A stretch of DNA of 64,000 bases from Firmicutes bacterium UBA1422. Its GTDB lineage: Bacteria; Bacillota; Clostridia; Peptostreptococcales; Anaerovoracaceae. Location of the stretch: assembly GCA_002304835.1 (NCBI GenBank), contig DBPK01000007.1, positions 1-64,000 of the forward strand, in the 5' to 3' direction. Below are positions 42,606 to 51,887 of the stretch, one piece after another (positions within the stretch are counted from its first letter, which is position 1; each line of letters opens with the position of its first letter). The notes under the pieces are model-generated. The model saw nothing but the letters and a program-made list of their open reading frames with translations. It searched no databases and was not told the DNA's origin. Both the position numbers and the translations under genes were made by a program.

Positions 42606-44418
42606 CTCCAATCTCTTCTTTTCTCATCTCATCTTCAACGTCTTCTTCCGAAAGCAGTACGTATCCTGTTTCCGGCGCATCCTCTGCCCTGCTCTCCTGC
42701 AGCGCCTCAAATGCATCGCCTGTAAGCGATATGGTGAACAGCGCTTTGTCAGCGGCCCCATGTTCAAAGGCTCTGCTCTTCCCATCCTCTGTGAGATACA
42801 CATTAGGATGAGCAAGGATATCGAACTTCAGATCTCTTACCGGCTTTTCTCCACGCACAAAAAGTAGTGCATATCTGTTGTCCAGCATCCTCACTTCGTC
42901 CGGGGTCATAAGAGCCCTGCCTGTAAGCTGCCAGTTTGTAGTATAGCTTCCGCTCCTTCCCATGGATCTTCCATAGGTATTCGTATCTATGGTTTCCTTA
43001 CCGAGAAGCTCGCTGACATATTTGTGCGTTGCCTGCTCATTGCCGCCCAGGTATACGAACTCATCACAGTTGCCCACGATGGATTCCCACTGCTTCTCAA
43101 ATAACGCCTTAAGCTGCGCAAGGTTCTGCAGTATGATGCTGACCGATACGTTCCTCGATCTCATGACCGAGAGTATCTTGTCAAAGTCATTGGGCAGACT
43201 TATATTTGCAAACTCATCCATCAAAAAATGGACGTGCACAGGAAGCGCTCCGCCATACTTTTTGTCAGCGCACTCAAAGAGCTGCTGAAATAACTGCGTA
43301 TACAAAATAGACACCAGAAAGTTGAAGCTGGTGTCGTTGTCCGGTATGAGCGCAAAAAGCACTGTCTTCTTTTCTCCAAGCTGCTGCAAATCGAGTTCAT
43401 CGGTCACCGTCAGCTTTGACAGGCTTTCCAGATTGAATTTTTCAAGTCTCGCAGCTAACGTTATCTGTATGGACTTGAGAGTCTTGGCAGCCCCCGAACG
43501 GTACGCCCTGTAGTATTTGAGCGCGATATGGTAAGGTTCTGTTTTCTCAAGATCGAAGAACAGATTGTCTAAAGGACTTGGCTGATCGTTTTCTTCATCC
43601 ACATCTCCTGCTCTCAGCATCTCCATTACCATCGAAAAGTTCTGTTCCTCGACCGGCGCCTTGTACTTAAGATAGAATATGAGTGCAAGAAGCAGCATCT
43701 GCGCTGCTGTATCCCAAAAAGGATCCTGGCTCTGCGCTTTTTTCGGCGTGGTGCTCTTGAACAGATTCGTCACAAGTCTCTGTACATCATTGTCATCGCG
43801 AAGATAGACAAAGGGATTGTAGCAGTGACTCTTTTCCATATCTATCAGATCAAGAGCCTTTACATCGTAACCTTTGTCACGGAGCATTCCTCCGCACGAC
43901 CTTATGAGCTCACCTTTCGGGTCAAGCACAACGAAGGAAGTATTGGCCTGCATGAGATTTGGTTTGCAGTAGAACCGCGTCTTGCCTGCGCCCGATCCTC
44001 CTATGATCAGTACGTTCAGATTCCTTCTGTGTTTTGTTCCGTCAAGACCTATCCTCACATGCTGCGTAAGGATCTTGTTGGCTTCAGGCGGCTTCTGTAT
44101 ATATCTTTTGTTCACAGCAGCAGCATCGCCCCACGATGCCGAGCCGTGTTCTTCTCCTCTGCGGTAATTCCTCCTGGTGGAATAATATATTCCGATGCCC
44201 ATGACATATGCGGCCACAAAAATAAGAACGACCCGAGGGCTGTTCTCTGTTAGCTTCAGATGGTATGGATCAGAAAAGATCATATCCATCTTTGTCATGA
44301 TATCAAGCACGTTCTCATCAGTGTAGGGCGCAATCTTAAGTGCTGCCCAGATCACCGGAATAAAACCGCAGAGGAAAAGTATCAGTGCAGTGCGCTTATC
44401 TGTATCCTTCAAGTGCAT
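42574..44418 (-). CDS. VirD4-type coupling ATPase (PcfC/TcpA role)
   Basis: This 614-residue protein has two N-terminal membrane helices (about 11-30 and 62-80) and a large cytosolic ATPase domain with Walker A LIIGGSGAGKTRFY near residue 137 and Walker B HFLMDEFANI near residue 405. It has the TraG/VirD4 C-terminal EFVYLGGNEQ segment. It brings the relaxase-DNA complex to the secretion channel. It overlaps the small gene upstream by 23 bases. Confidence 0.95.
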   Translation of the reverse strand: MHLKDTDKRTALILFLCGFIPVIWAALKIAPYTDENVLDIMTKMDMIFSDPYHLKLTENSPRVVLIFVAAYVMGIGIYYSTRRNYRRGEEHGSASWGDAAAVNKRYIQKPPEANKILTQHVRIGLDGTKHRRNLNVLIIGGSGAGKTRFYCKPNLMQANTSFVVLDPKGELIRSCGGMLRDKGYDVKALDLIDMEKSHCYNPFVYLRDDNDVQRLVTNLFKSTTPKKAQSQDPFWDTAAQMLLLALIFYLKYKAPVEEQNFSMVMEMLRAGDVDEENDQPSPLDNLFFDLEKTEPYHIALKYYRAYRSGAAKTLKSIQITLAARLEKFNLESLSKLTVTDELDLQQLGEKKTVLFALIPDNDTSFNFLVSILYTQLFQQLFECADKKYGGALPVHVHFLMDEFANISLPNDFDKILSVMRSRNVSVSIILQNLAQLKALFEKQWESIVGNCDEFVYLGGNEQATHKYVSELLGKETIDTNTYGRSMGRSGSYTTNWQLTGRALMTPDEVRMLDNRYALLFVRGEKPVRDLKFDILAHPNVYLTEDGKSRAFEHGAADKALFTISLTGDAFEALQESRAEDAPETGYVLLSEEDVEDEMRKEEIGDGKFEEDTGK

Positions 44419-44596
44419 TCCCTTCCGCCACGCGGGATCTCTTTCCGCCTGCGCTGTCCACCTTGATCATGAGGTCGTCCACGGGATCAGTGGGGCGTGA
44501 TTCCGCGATCATGGCGTTCCTCATTTCATTCAGCGCTGTGAATATGATGTTCCTTTCATACTCTTCCAGCGTAAGACATATTTTTCTTCTGTCCAT
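44396..44596 (-). CDS. small ICE protein, paralogue of the gene at 58353
   Basis: This 66-residue helical protein has the core YERNIIFTALNEMRNAMIAE and R-x-TDPVDDLMIK. The same pattern (LFSLVELRNNLIKEGRYTD and AVDDLILK) occurs in a 48-residue protein near the other end of the ICE. It lies between PcfB and VirD4 and overlaps the latter. Function unknown; the duplication inside one element suggests a shared partner. Confidence 0.65.
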   Translation of the reverse strand: MDRRKICLTLEEYERNIIFTALNEMRNAMIAESRPTDPVDDLMIKVDSAGGKRSRVAEGNALEGYR

Positions 44597-44601
44597 TTCA
44601 T

Positions 44602-45297
44602 CTACCTGCCTTTCGCCTTATTTTTGTTTGGTGCTTTACGTGCCGTGCTGCGGTTTCCCTTTGACCGGGTCTTAGTCCTGGCTACCTTGGACTTTTCCGC
44701 CTCGCTTTTGTATCCGTTCAATTTCTCTCTGACGGACTCCCTAGAGCTTCCGCCATTCATTGATCCTGAACGGTTTGTTTGCTTCGAGCTGCGCTCGGAC
44801 AGAGGCACGTTCTCTGTCTGCGCTCGTGAGGGGTTTGGAATGACCTTCTCCGCCGCCTTTGATGGCTCGGCCTTCGCTCCCTTCTCCTTTGCGATCTCGC
44901 CTATGACGGTCGCTCTGTCCACAGTATCGAATCTGAACCTCTCAGTGATACGCTGTATCTTCGATGCGTCATCAGCCCTTGCCATGACATCCACCACCGC
45001 ATCGCCGTCCTTGCTGTTCTTGTCCTTCAGCACGCAGTACAAAACTCCATACCTCTTTGCTTCCTTGGCAAATGTCTTAAGATCCTTTTGCCTTATGGAA
45101 TAGACCTTGAGTTCCTTTCCCGACTTCAGCATGTTGGTCATCCTGGCCTTGCCTCTCGTCTTCTGTTCTTCCTTCAGCACCGCCGCAAGAAGTATCGCTA
45201 TGTTCTTTGCGCCTGTGCCTGTTATCCTGGCAGCGACCTCCACTCCTTCAAGTGACATTCTCACTACCTGTTCCGCTGCATCTCCTCCCGGATTCAT
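44602..45297 (-). CDS. PcfB/DUF3801-family protein
   Basis: The N-terminal ~140 residues of this 231-residue protein match the PcfB (DUF3801) family (VEVAARITGTGAKNIAILLAAVLK and LKDKNSKDGDAVVDVMARADDA). The last ~90 residues are a very basic, low-complexity tail that probably binds nucleic acid. PcfB acts with relaxase and coupling protein in Gram-positive conjugation. Its ATG overlaps the relaxase stop by four bases. Confidence 0.85.
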   Translation of the reverse strand: MNPGGDAAEQVVRMSLEGVEVAARITGTGAKNIAILLAAVLKEEQKTRGKARMTNMLKSGKELKVYSIRQKDLKTFAKEAKRYGVLYCVLKDKNSKDGDAVVDVMARADDASKIQRITERFRFDTVDRATVIGEIAKEKGAKAEPSKAAEKVIPNPSRAQTENVPLSERSSKQTNRSGSMNGGSSRESVREKLNGYKSEAEKSKVARTKTRSKGNRSTARKAPNKNKAKGR

Positions 45298-46658
45298 ATG
45301 CTCTTCACTCCTTTCCTTTCTCGCACTTCATTGCGCTCTCTGTCTACTGTCTCAAGGTTCTTCTCCATGACTTTGGATCTTTTTCCGATGTCACCTGCAA
45401 GTCGGAGATCTTTTCTGCATACCTTGAGCTTCTCTGTTAGTTCTTTTATCTTTTCCTTGGCTGCGTCACGGTCAGGCTCGCTGATGTTACGCTTCACCAT
45501 TTTCCTCAGTTCTTCCCTTTCGCCTGTGAGCTTCTCCACAGTATCCTTTGTTCCTGCAACAAAACTTCCAAGGTCTACATCGGTCTCGATCTTATTCCTC
45601 ACCAGAAACTTTGCTTCCTCGCTATACATATCGCATTTGAGAATATCCTCTTTCAGGACTATATGGAGCTTGGTCGGTCTCTGTGTATACTTTGGCAGAT
45701 AGCCAAGCTCATAGCAGTACCGAAGGTATAGCTTTTCAAGTCCCGTCCTTCCCATGATCTTATCTATCCTGCGTTTCAAATTATAGTTGTTGGGCGTTTT
45801 ATGCGCCTGCCTGATCCGCTCCGTCCTGACTGACGGGTCGTTGCCGTATACGCGCTCCATGATCCTGTCTTTGGTATACTCTTCGCCAAGCCTGTATGTC
45901 CTTATGCTTTTGTTCCAGCCCGGAGGCACAATAGACCAGTACTTATGCTTTGGATCAAGTTTACAGACATAGCCGCGTTTCTTCAGCTCGCCCGCAAACT
46001 CTTCCATGTTCAGGCTGAGCGATACGGCTTCATCTATAGCCTGCCTCGCGATGTTATATCTTGTCGGCATACCTGCCTGCTCCATTTTGTATATGTTCAT
46101 ATTCAGTCTTTTCCCTTCCGGCTTTTCTATGATGGACAGGCCATGCTCCTTGCAGAGTCTGTCCGATGTCTCACGCAGGTTCTTGTATGCTTCATTGCAG
46201 AAGTGGAACCTGTTGCCATCACAAAAGGAAACCGAGTTGAATACAAAATGATTATGGAAGTGCTTGGTGTTAAGATGCGTCGCAACTATTACTTGGAAGC
46301 GGTCACCCCATAATTCCCTGGCCAGCTCGACTCCGATCTCATGTGCTTCTGCAGCTGACACCTCGCCTTCTCTGAAGCTCTGGTAACAGTGACCGGCAAC
46401 TATGCCGCCCTCTTTGCCAAACCTCATCTTGACCGTATCGAACTGATCCTTGGCGGCAGTCACATTACAGTTGATGCCTGTAGTGTAAAACTGCAGGTCT
46501 GTCTTCTCTCTGTTGGACGCGTAGTCTATTACATCAGAAAGAGCTTTATCATTTGCTATCGGTTCAGTCTCCCTGTTCTTTGTCTTCTCAGTATCCTCTA
46601 CATAAGCTAAGGAAACGGATGCGTTTCCTCTTATCCGCCAGATCCTCGTTACTGCCAT
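45294..46658 (-). CDS. MobP-type relaxase
   Basis: This 454-residue relaxase has an N-terminal nuclease domain with the three-His metal motif in ATHLNTKHFHNHFVFNS (near residue 125-141) and HCYQSF upstream. A basic helical C-terminus follows. It nicks one strand at oriT and stays bound to the 5' end during transfer. It overlaps MobC by ten bases. A good oriT candidate with a YATCCTG-Y core lies just upstream at 47010-47082. Confidence 0.93.
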   Translation of the reverse strand: MAVTRIWRIRGNASVSLAYVEDTEKTKNRETEPIANDKALSDVIDYASNREKTDLQFYTTGINCNVTAAKDQFDTVKMRFGKEGGIVAGHCYQSFREGEVSAAEAHEIGVELARELWGDRFQVIVATHLNTKHFHNHFVFNSVSFCDGNRFHFCNEAYKNLRETSDRLCKEHGLSIIEKPEGKRLNMNIYKMEQAGMPTRYNIARQAIDEAVSLSLNMEEFAGELKKRGYVCKLDPKHKYWSIVPPGWNKSIRTYRLGEEYTKDRIMERVYGNDPSVRTERIRQAHKTPNNYNLKRRIDKIMGRTGLEKLYLRYCYELGYLPKYTQRPTKLHIVLKEDILKCDMYSEEAKFLVRNKIETDVDLGSFVAGTKDTVEKLTGEREELRKMVKRNISEPDRDAAKEKIKELTEKLKVCRKDLRLAGDIGKRSKVMEKNLETVDRERNEVRERKGVKSI

Positions 46659-46978
46659 CTCTTATCCACCTTGTCAGGCCTTAGATACTCTCGCTCTATC
46701 TTTGCCTGGAGCAGGTGGAGGCTCCTGGCTTCATCTTCAAGGATCGACTTTGCTTCTTCCGAATGCGTGCCTGCCTTTCTGCTTAATTCATCAGCAAGTT
46801 CGCGAAGATTGTCCATGTCCGCAAAGAACCTGTCGTCCGGCGCTTCTCTTGGGATGAACCCTGCAATGAGCATCCTTATATATCTTGACTCCGTCATGCA
46901 GGCATTCTTCGCCTTCTTCTTAAGATCCTCTGCTTCCTTCTTATTCATCCATATCTGTTTCTTTATGCTTCGTTTCAT
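46649..46978 (-). CDS. MobC-family relaxosome protein
   Basis: This 109-residue protein has the ribbon-helix-helix-like N-terminus KKQIWMNKKEAEDLKKKA and the MobC core SRYIRMLIAGFIPREAPD. It helps the relaxase melt oriT DNA. It has a good ribosome site (GAAAGGACAGGCAA) and immediately precedes the relaxase gene. Confidence 0.9.
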   Translation of the reverse strand: MKRSIKKQIWMNKKEAEDLKKKAKNACMTESRYIRMLIAGFIPREAPDDRFFADMDNLRELADELSRKAGTHSEEAKSILEDEARSLHLLQAKIEREYLRPDKVDKRWQ

Positions 46979-47009
46979 TTGCCTGTCCTTTCATATTTCT
47001 GTAAGTTAA

Positions 47010-47082
47010 GGCGCAGCGGTATGCTGCGCCCGGGGTCTCAGGGGTATCCCCTGCATATCCTGCGTGAGGGAGTGCGTACTCC
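47010..47082 (+). other. oriT: candidate origin of transfer (oriT)
   Basis: Three perfect hairpins lie in a row: GGCGCAGC/GCTGCGCC (47010-47030), CAGGGG/CCCCTG (47039-47053) and GGAGT/ACTCC (47069-47082). Between the second and third is CATATCCTGC (47054-47063). This holds the YATCCTG-Y nic core of RP4-like origins, with the predicted cut after 47062. It sits directly upstream of mobC and the relaxase, where oriT is expected. Confidence 0.65.
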
Positions 47083-47128
47083 TGAATGCTTTGCTTGCTA
47101 AAGATAGCGGAAACACTTTTCCTGCTGT

Positions 47129-47734
47129 CTACCTTTCCATTCCGGCTGATTTTTCTCTTCCTTTAGGTTCCGTCTTGACTACTTTTATCCCTTCAGAAGT
47201 CCTGAAAAACTCTTCCGGGCTCTTGAACATTTCGGTGTATTTCTTCTCCATGTCCGGCGGAAGCGACAAGAATTTCTCGCTTTCTATGGGCGCGTAGCAA
47301 ATAAAAAAGGTGCCGGACATAACGTCCAGCAGGCACCCGTCTTCGCCGTAAATCGCTCTGTTCGGAGGCAGTCCCATGAGCTTTCCTTCCTCGTTGCACA
47401 CTATGGCAACATCGTCTTCGAATGGCATATATTCCTCTATCATGCCTCCGACTGCATTCTGCATTGACTCAAGACTGTCATTCATCTCGACCATTTCTGC
47501 TTTTTCTCCCGGCCTTACAAGCAGCACTTTCATAGTGTCTGCTTTCGAAAAGCTGTCGCCTTCTGACAGTGCAAGGCTACTTCCGTTGTCCCACGCCACA
47601 TGGATCTGACCTATATCATCTACTGATGTCACCGTCCCTCTAAGTCCATTCGGCATTTTATCCTCTCCTGCCATCTCACTCAGCACCACTCTGGTACCCT
47701 TCATATATTCTTCTGATAATCTTTCAGCGTTCAT
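47129..47734 (-). CDS. DUF4314-DUF3846 fusion protein
   Basis: The ATG at 47734 is preferred, with AAAGGA at good distance and an 11-base overlap with the previous stop. It gives 201 residues. The N-terminal part (GTRVVLSEM... GLRGTVTSVDDIGQIHVAWD) is an SH3-like DUF4314 domain. From about residue 68 a DUF3846 domain follows (MKVLLVRPGEKAEMVEM, CYAPIES). Such proteins are standard in Clostridial ICEs; function unknown. Confidence 0.8.
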   Translation of the reverse strand: MNAERLSEEYMKGTRVVLSEMAGEDKMPNGLRGTVTSVDDIGQIHVAWDNGSSLALSEGDSFSKADTMKVLLVRPGEKAEMVEMNDSLESMQNAVGGMIEEYMPFEDDVAIVCNEEGKLMGLPPNRAIYGEDGCLLDVMSGTFFICYAPIESEKFLSLPPDMEKKYTEMFKSPEEFFRTSEGIKVVKTEPKGREKSAGMER

Positions 47735-48686
47735 AGCTATCATTCCTTTCATGTTTATCCTTCAGCATCCTATGCGTATGCATAAGCTCATCGTTCATGT
47801 CTTTTCCGTATTCCGGCGGCTCGTCCCTTATCCTGTAATCACTTCCAAGGACTCCTGCGAGAGACTTTGCCATGCTTCTCCCGACTTTGTCATTATCAAG
47901 ATGGAAGGCTATCTCATTCACATCCTTATGCCGGTCAATGAACATAGAAAGTGCTGCAGGCACTTTGACTCGTGACAGATCGGCACTCGGCTGATACACT
48001 CCTGCAAGAGAAAGCATATGGTCTTCAGGCATTCTCCCTGTCCTCATCTTTTCAAGTGTCGCAAATGACAGAAGGTCTATAGTGCTCTCAAAAACATGGA
48101 CCGCACTTCCTTTTCCTTCGATACGGAAGCTGTATCTCTTATCGCTTCCTGCGGCATCTCCCATGATCCTCGCAGGTTTCGTTGCTCGAAAGCTCGCATA
48201 CCTTGCTGTTCCGCTTTCATCGAATCCAAGGAATATGCAGTTCCTGTGTGGCACTGACTCATAGATCAAACCTTTTTCTAAGCAGCGTTCTACGAGGTCT
48301 CTATCGATCCCACGATCTGTGAGATAACGGATCACCTGATTATTGGTGCTGTTTCTCTCCGGAAGAAGCAGTTTCTTTTCCTTCTTTTCTTCTTTTGGTT
48401 GTACTAAAAAAGGAAGGCTTCTGCCCTCCGCGTTCAGTATCATCCCCACAGCTTCTGTGAATGGATGACCTCTTACTTTTACCAGATAGTCAAGCGCCGA
48501 TGCTCCGCCGAATCCTCTCGACCACCACATCCACTTGCCGTTTGAGATCGACATACTGTCGTGCGTCCTGGTCGAGTAATTCTCACCGGACACTTTGACC
48601 AGATCTCCCGGATCACACAGTCTGAGATACGTCAGAAGATCCATCTCACGCGCCTTTTCTACCTGCTCATTATCGTAATATGGCAT
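47724..48686 (-). CDS. DUF3991/TOPRIM primase-like protein
   Basis: The ATG at 48686 follows GGAAGGAGGAAAAATGTA; the frame upstream runs into a terminator. The 320-residue protein has a DUF3991 N-terminal part (SNGKWMWWSRGFGGASALDYL) and a TOPRIM-like domain (VHVFESTIDLLSFATL, then AFHLDNDKVGRSMA with its acidic pair). It probably primes or processes the transferred strand in replication. It overlaps the DUF4314-DUF3846 gene by 11 bases. Confidence 0.85.
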   Translation of the reverse strand: MPYYDNEQVEKAREMDLLTYLRLCDPGDLVKVSGENYSTRTHDSMSISNGKWMWWSRGFGGASALDYLVKVRGHPFTEAVGMILNAEGRSLPFLVQPKEEKKEKKLLLPERNSTNNQVIRYLTDRGIDRDLVERCLEKGLIYESVPHRNCIFLGFDESGTARYASFRATKPARIMGDAAGSDKRYSFRIEGKGSAVHVFESTIDLLSFATLEKMRTGRMPEDHMLSLAGVYQPSADLSRVKVPAALSMFIDRHKDVNEIAFHLDNDKVGRSMAKSLAGVLGSDYRIRDEPPEYGKDMNDELMHTHRMLKDKHERNDSYER

Positions 48687-48708
48687 TACATTTTTCCTCC
48701 TTCCAATA

Positions 48709-48731
48709 AAAAAGGACGCCGGTAGGCGTCC
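48709..48731 (-). terminator. terminator of the helicase cassette
   Basis: A perfect 7-base GC stem (48714-48720 and 48725-48731, four-base loop) is followed by T6 on the minus strand. It ends 23 bases before the start codon of the TOPRIM gene. Confidence 0.85.
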
Positions 48732-48768
48732 AATGTATACCATTTAAAAGCGAAACACCATTTTAAGT

Positions 48769-51486
48769 TTATGACAAGTTTAGTGAAGATAAGTGTGCCA
48801 ATAAGTAAGCATCGGCATTAGAATTTTTAGCATTCAATCTTTCAAGAACAGCGTGCTCTGTTTCTGGACTCCAATATATTTTTAATCTTTCTTTTGCTCG
48901 TGTAATAGCAGTATAAAAAATATTGTGAGTGATACGTTCTTCTACCTCATTTGTAATTACTATTTTCACTGAATTAAATTCTAAACCTTGTGCTTTGTGA
49001 ATAGAGACCGCGTAAGCAACCTGAAACGGCATCACTGTTGAATCATTGTCCTCGTCATCTTCATCGGTACTTCGGTGTTTATTAACATTAAAGCCAATAA
49101 TAGAATGTCCTTTTTCAGATTCTCCCAAAAGGACAAATTCATACCCCTGAGCATCAAGTTCATTAATTGATTTATCGAGTTCAATGCTGAAAAATATTCT
49201 TTTTTCTTCAACAATAATATCACTAATTCTCCCCTTTGAATTGTTATGAATAACAGGCGAAAATCTGTTTGCCTCGTTAAACAAAATAGGATCCCCCACT
49301 TTATAAGTGTTAATCCCCCATCGTATACTTTCATTTGAATTATTACTTTGAAGGAATCTATTGACATTGTTAATTCCGTATAATCCATCATAATTAAGGC
49401 ACAGGATAATCTCATCATCTTCAGTATGTTCAAATATTGATTCATCCAATTTCGTTGTAAAACCGTATTTTACAAGCGGTTCTAAAATAGAATCATCAAC
49501 ATTGCGTACGCGATCCCATACTGTGATTAGTTCATCTTTTGTAGTACGGAATGGGTGCTTTAGTTCAAAAACAGCAGTACGCGGTACAAACTTTCGTACT
49601 ATTTCAAACCAATTCCCGAAATAGATTGATTCAATCTGAAAAGTATCTCCAACAAGAACTATCAATTGAAATTTTGCCTTTTCTAAAATTTTTTTCATAT
49701 CAGCATTACTTACAGTACTACATTCATCTATAAATAAAATGTCACATTCTGTATCATAATTACTAGAAGAAAGAAACTTTGCTATTGTTCCAAACAAACT
49801 ATTCCCTGTTGTCACCTTTCTTCTCATATTCTCAACGGCAGGATGTGTATTTGCAAGATACATTTTCCTTTTATCTGCCCAAAAATTTGAAATGTGCTTA
49901 ATTAGTGTTGTTTTCCCTGTCCCTGCTGATCCATATATCAATGCCACTCGTGATTCTGAAAATAATTGCCGCAATGCTTCTTTCTTATTGTCATCATCTA
50001 TCTCATATGCGTCAGTAGTTAGCCATGAATCAACCGAATTTGTATAATGTGCTATTCCAGATGAAGAAAGTTTTTGAATAGTTTCAATAATTTCGGTGCT
50101 GTCCTCAACATATTCTTTAATATAAATGTACCCTTCAAAACTCTCAAGTCTACGATTCTGATGTTTATAATACAGCAATCCATTATACTTTCTAATTAGT
50201 CCATCAATATCATCAAAGTCTTGAATATCATCTTTTGGAGTAAATAGTTTCCCCTCAGTTTCAGTATTGTTTTTAATAAATCTCGCAAAAAGCTCATGTT
50301 CGCGACCGTCAATTGGGATTGACTCAAACAAGTCATAAATCCTAGGGTTATGCCTTACTAAAGATGTACAATATGGCATTTTATCAAACGGAATACAACT
50401 ATAGCTTAAATACAGATTCTCTAATCTATCGCATTGTTCCCCATACAGTTGTTCCTTTATTATTCTATTGTTCATGTTATATAGCAAATATCTTATTATA
50501 TTAGCACCCGGTTTTGTTTTGATAATAATATTCCTACATTCATCAAGAAGTTCAAATATCTTTATTGCCTGGCTACGTGATGTGACTGTTGCTTTTACAG
50601 AATCATAATAAACTTGACCACATGTTACCAATTCCGTTAGTGATATTTTCCCTTCTGTAAGGAATTTCATCAATTCACCGTATTCGCTTAAGGATGTGCT
50701 TATCTGCATACGTCTACCGAAAATCTCAGAAAAATTCTGGAACTCACATGGCCTTATAGAAACTGTCCACCCTTCAATAACTTGAATTGTCATACTTTTA
50801 TCCAGTATATTTATTACATCATCATGTATATTGAATTTTACGGCATAATTACTGACTATTTCATGTTTTGTAAAAGCAATCACCCGATCAAATTTACTGG
50901 TTTTTGCATTTGCATCAGTGAAAGTTACTTCATAGTAAATCCGATTATTTACAAAAAATGGCTTGATCTTCTGAACATAATATCGATCATCATAGTGCCC
51001 TGCTTTACAATCCCTACTTGGATTCTCAATTATCATAGCAATTCTTGCATAGTAATCCGATAATTCCTTGTCGGTATCTATAGGAAAATCCTGAATATTA
51101 TTGAGAATTTGCATATCATATTTTGTATCAAGAAAGTTTTTTATTCTTAGCAGATACTCATAGTATTTTAGCATTAAGCGTTCTGATCCATCTTTATTCA
51201 CGGTATAATGTGAAACGGATTTCTGTAGCATTTTATGAAACCTGCTAACAAATCTCATGTCGCCATGTGCTGCAATTTCATTTAATAATTTTTCCCTTTC
51301 ATCATAATCATTTGGATCAATGTCTTTGCCATTTGACATGGCTTTCATAGCAACATATTCAACAAGATTTCTTATTTGGCTCAATATGTTTTGGCTCAAT
51401 ATTCCTCTTTCTTCCAAATCAAACTTTGAAATATTCTCACAAATTACATTGTCTGTATTTATAATAGCTTCATCTATTCTTAGCAT
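48769..51486 (-). CDS. large SF1 helicase cargo protein with unknown N-terminal half
   Basis: The ATG at 51486 follows GAGGTTACATAAA and gives 905 residues. The first ~500 residues match nothing I can name. Then comes a RecD/UvrD-type helicase: motif I LIYGSAGTGKTTL near residue 520, motif II ILFIDECSTVSN, motif III LVGDTFQIE, and the C-terminal UvrD_C2 motif SIHKAQGLEFNSVKIVI plus NIFYTAITRAKERL. The gene is far more AT-rich than the tra genes and has its own palindromic promoter region and terminator. A single-gene DNA-sensing defence role is plausible but unproven. Confidence 0.8.
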   Translation of the reverse strand: MLRIDEAIINTDNVICENISKFDLEERGILSQNILSQIRNLVEYVAMKAMSNGKDIDPNDYDEREKLLNEIAAHGDMRFVSRFHKMLQKSVSHYTVNKDGSERLMLKYYEYLLRIKNFLDTKYDMQILNNIQDFPIDTDKELSDYYARIAMIIENPSRDCKAGHYDDRYYVQKIKPFFVNNRIYYEVTFTDANAKTSKFDRVIAFTKHEIVSNYAVKFNIHDDVINILDKSMTIQVIEGWTVSIRPCEFQNFSEIFGRRMQISTSLSEYGELMKFLTEGKISLTELVTCGQVYYDSVKATVTSRSQAIKIFELLDECRNIIIKTKPGANIIRYLLYNMNNRIIKEQLYGEQCDRLENLYLSYSCIPFDKMPYCTSLVRHNPRIYDLFESIPIDGREHELFARFIKNNTETEGKLFTPKDDIQDFDDIDGLIRKYNGLLYYKHQNRRLESFEGYIYIKEYVEDSTEIIETIQKLSSSGIAHYTNSVDSWLTTDAYEIDDDNKKEALRQLFSESRVALIYGSAGTGKTTLIKHISNFWADKRKMYLANTHPAVENMRRKVTTGNSLFGTIAKFLSSSNYDTECDILFIDECSTVSNADMKKILEKAKFQLIVLVGDTFQIESIYFGNWFEIVRKFVPRTAVFELKHPFRTTKDELITVWDRVRNVDDSILEPLVKYGFTTKLDESIFEHTEDDEIILCLNYDGLYGINNVNRFLQSNNSNESIRWGINTYKVGDPILFNEANRFSPVIHNNSKGRISDIIVEEKRIFFSIELDKSINELDAQGYEFVLLGESEKGHSIIGFNVNKHRSTDEDDEDNDSTVMPFQVAYAVSIHKAQGLEFNSVKIVITNEVEERITHNIFYTAITRAKERLKIYWSPETEHAVLERLNAKNSNADAYLLAHLSSLNLS

Positions 51487-51521
51487 TTTATGTAACCTCA
51501 CTTTTGTAACATTATCTTTAA

Positions 51522-51557
51522 TTGACCATGTGATAATTAATTATATCACATGGTCAA
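51522..51557 (-). promoter_or_regulatory. palindromic promoter/operator of the helicase gene
   Basis: A perfect inverted repeat with 13-base arms (TTGACCATGTGAT at 51522-51534; ATCACATGGTCAA at 51545-51557) surrounds a minus-strand TATAAT and lies 36 bases before the helicase start codon. A regulator bound here would block initiation. No regulator gene is linked, so the helicase itself or a host protein may bind. Confidence 0.55.
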
Positions 51558-51583
51558 ATTCCAAAGTTGTATACTTGGGCGTT

Positions 51584-51865
51584 TTATCTCTCCCACCCTT
51601 TCGATTTCTTTTCCGTGAATTTTGCCATAGCAGCTTTTTCTCTGCCGTCCATGAGTCCTCTAAGTGACTGCATGTCATCTTCAGAAAGCGTTATGCCTCT
51701 TGACATGTGTTCATGATCCGGATCCCAATCACGGATATCGTACTTGGCCGGGCCTTCGTTCCAGGAAACTACATTAATCTCCTTCTGCCAGCCGTTCTGA
51801 TATTTTGCTATTACTCCAACATGCTCTATGACCTCGAATGAGATCTCATTTCTTTTGTTTTCCAT
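51584..51865 (-). CDS. PC4/YdbC-like ssDNA-binding protein
   Basis: The ATG at 51865 follows AGGGAGAAAACAAA and gives 93 residues. The core KEINVVSWNEGPAKYDIRDW followed by a GITLSEDDMQSLRGLM helix is typical of YdbC-like PC4 proteins, which bind single-stranded DNA. It would fit coating of the transferred strand. It follows RadC by 22 bases. Confidence 0.8.
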   Translation of the reverse strand: MENKRNEISFEVIEHVGVIAKYQNGWQKEINVVSWNEGPAKYDIRDWDPDHEHMSRGITLSEDDMQSLRGLMDGREKAAMAKFTEKKSKGWER

Positions 51866-51887
51866 TTTGTTTTCTCCCTTCGTTTTC

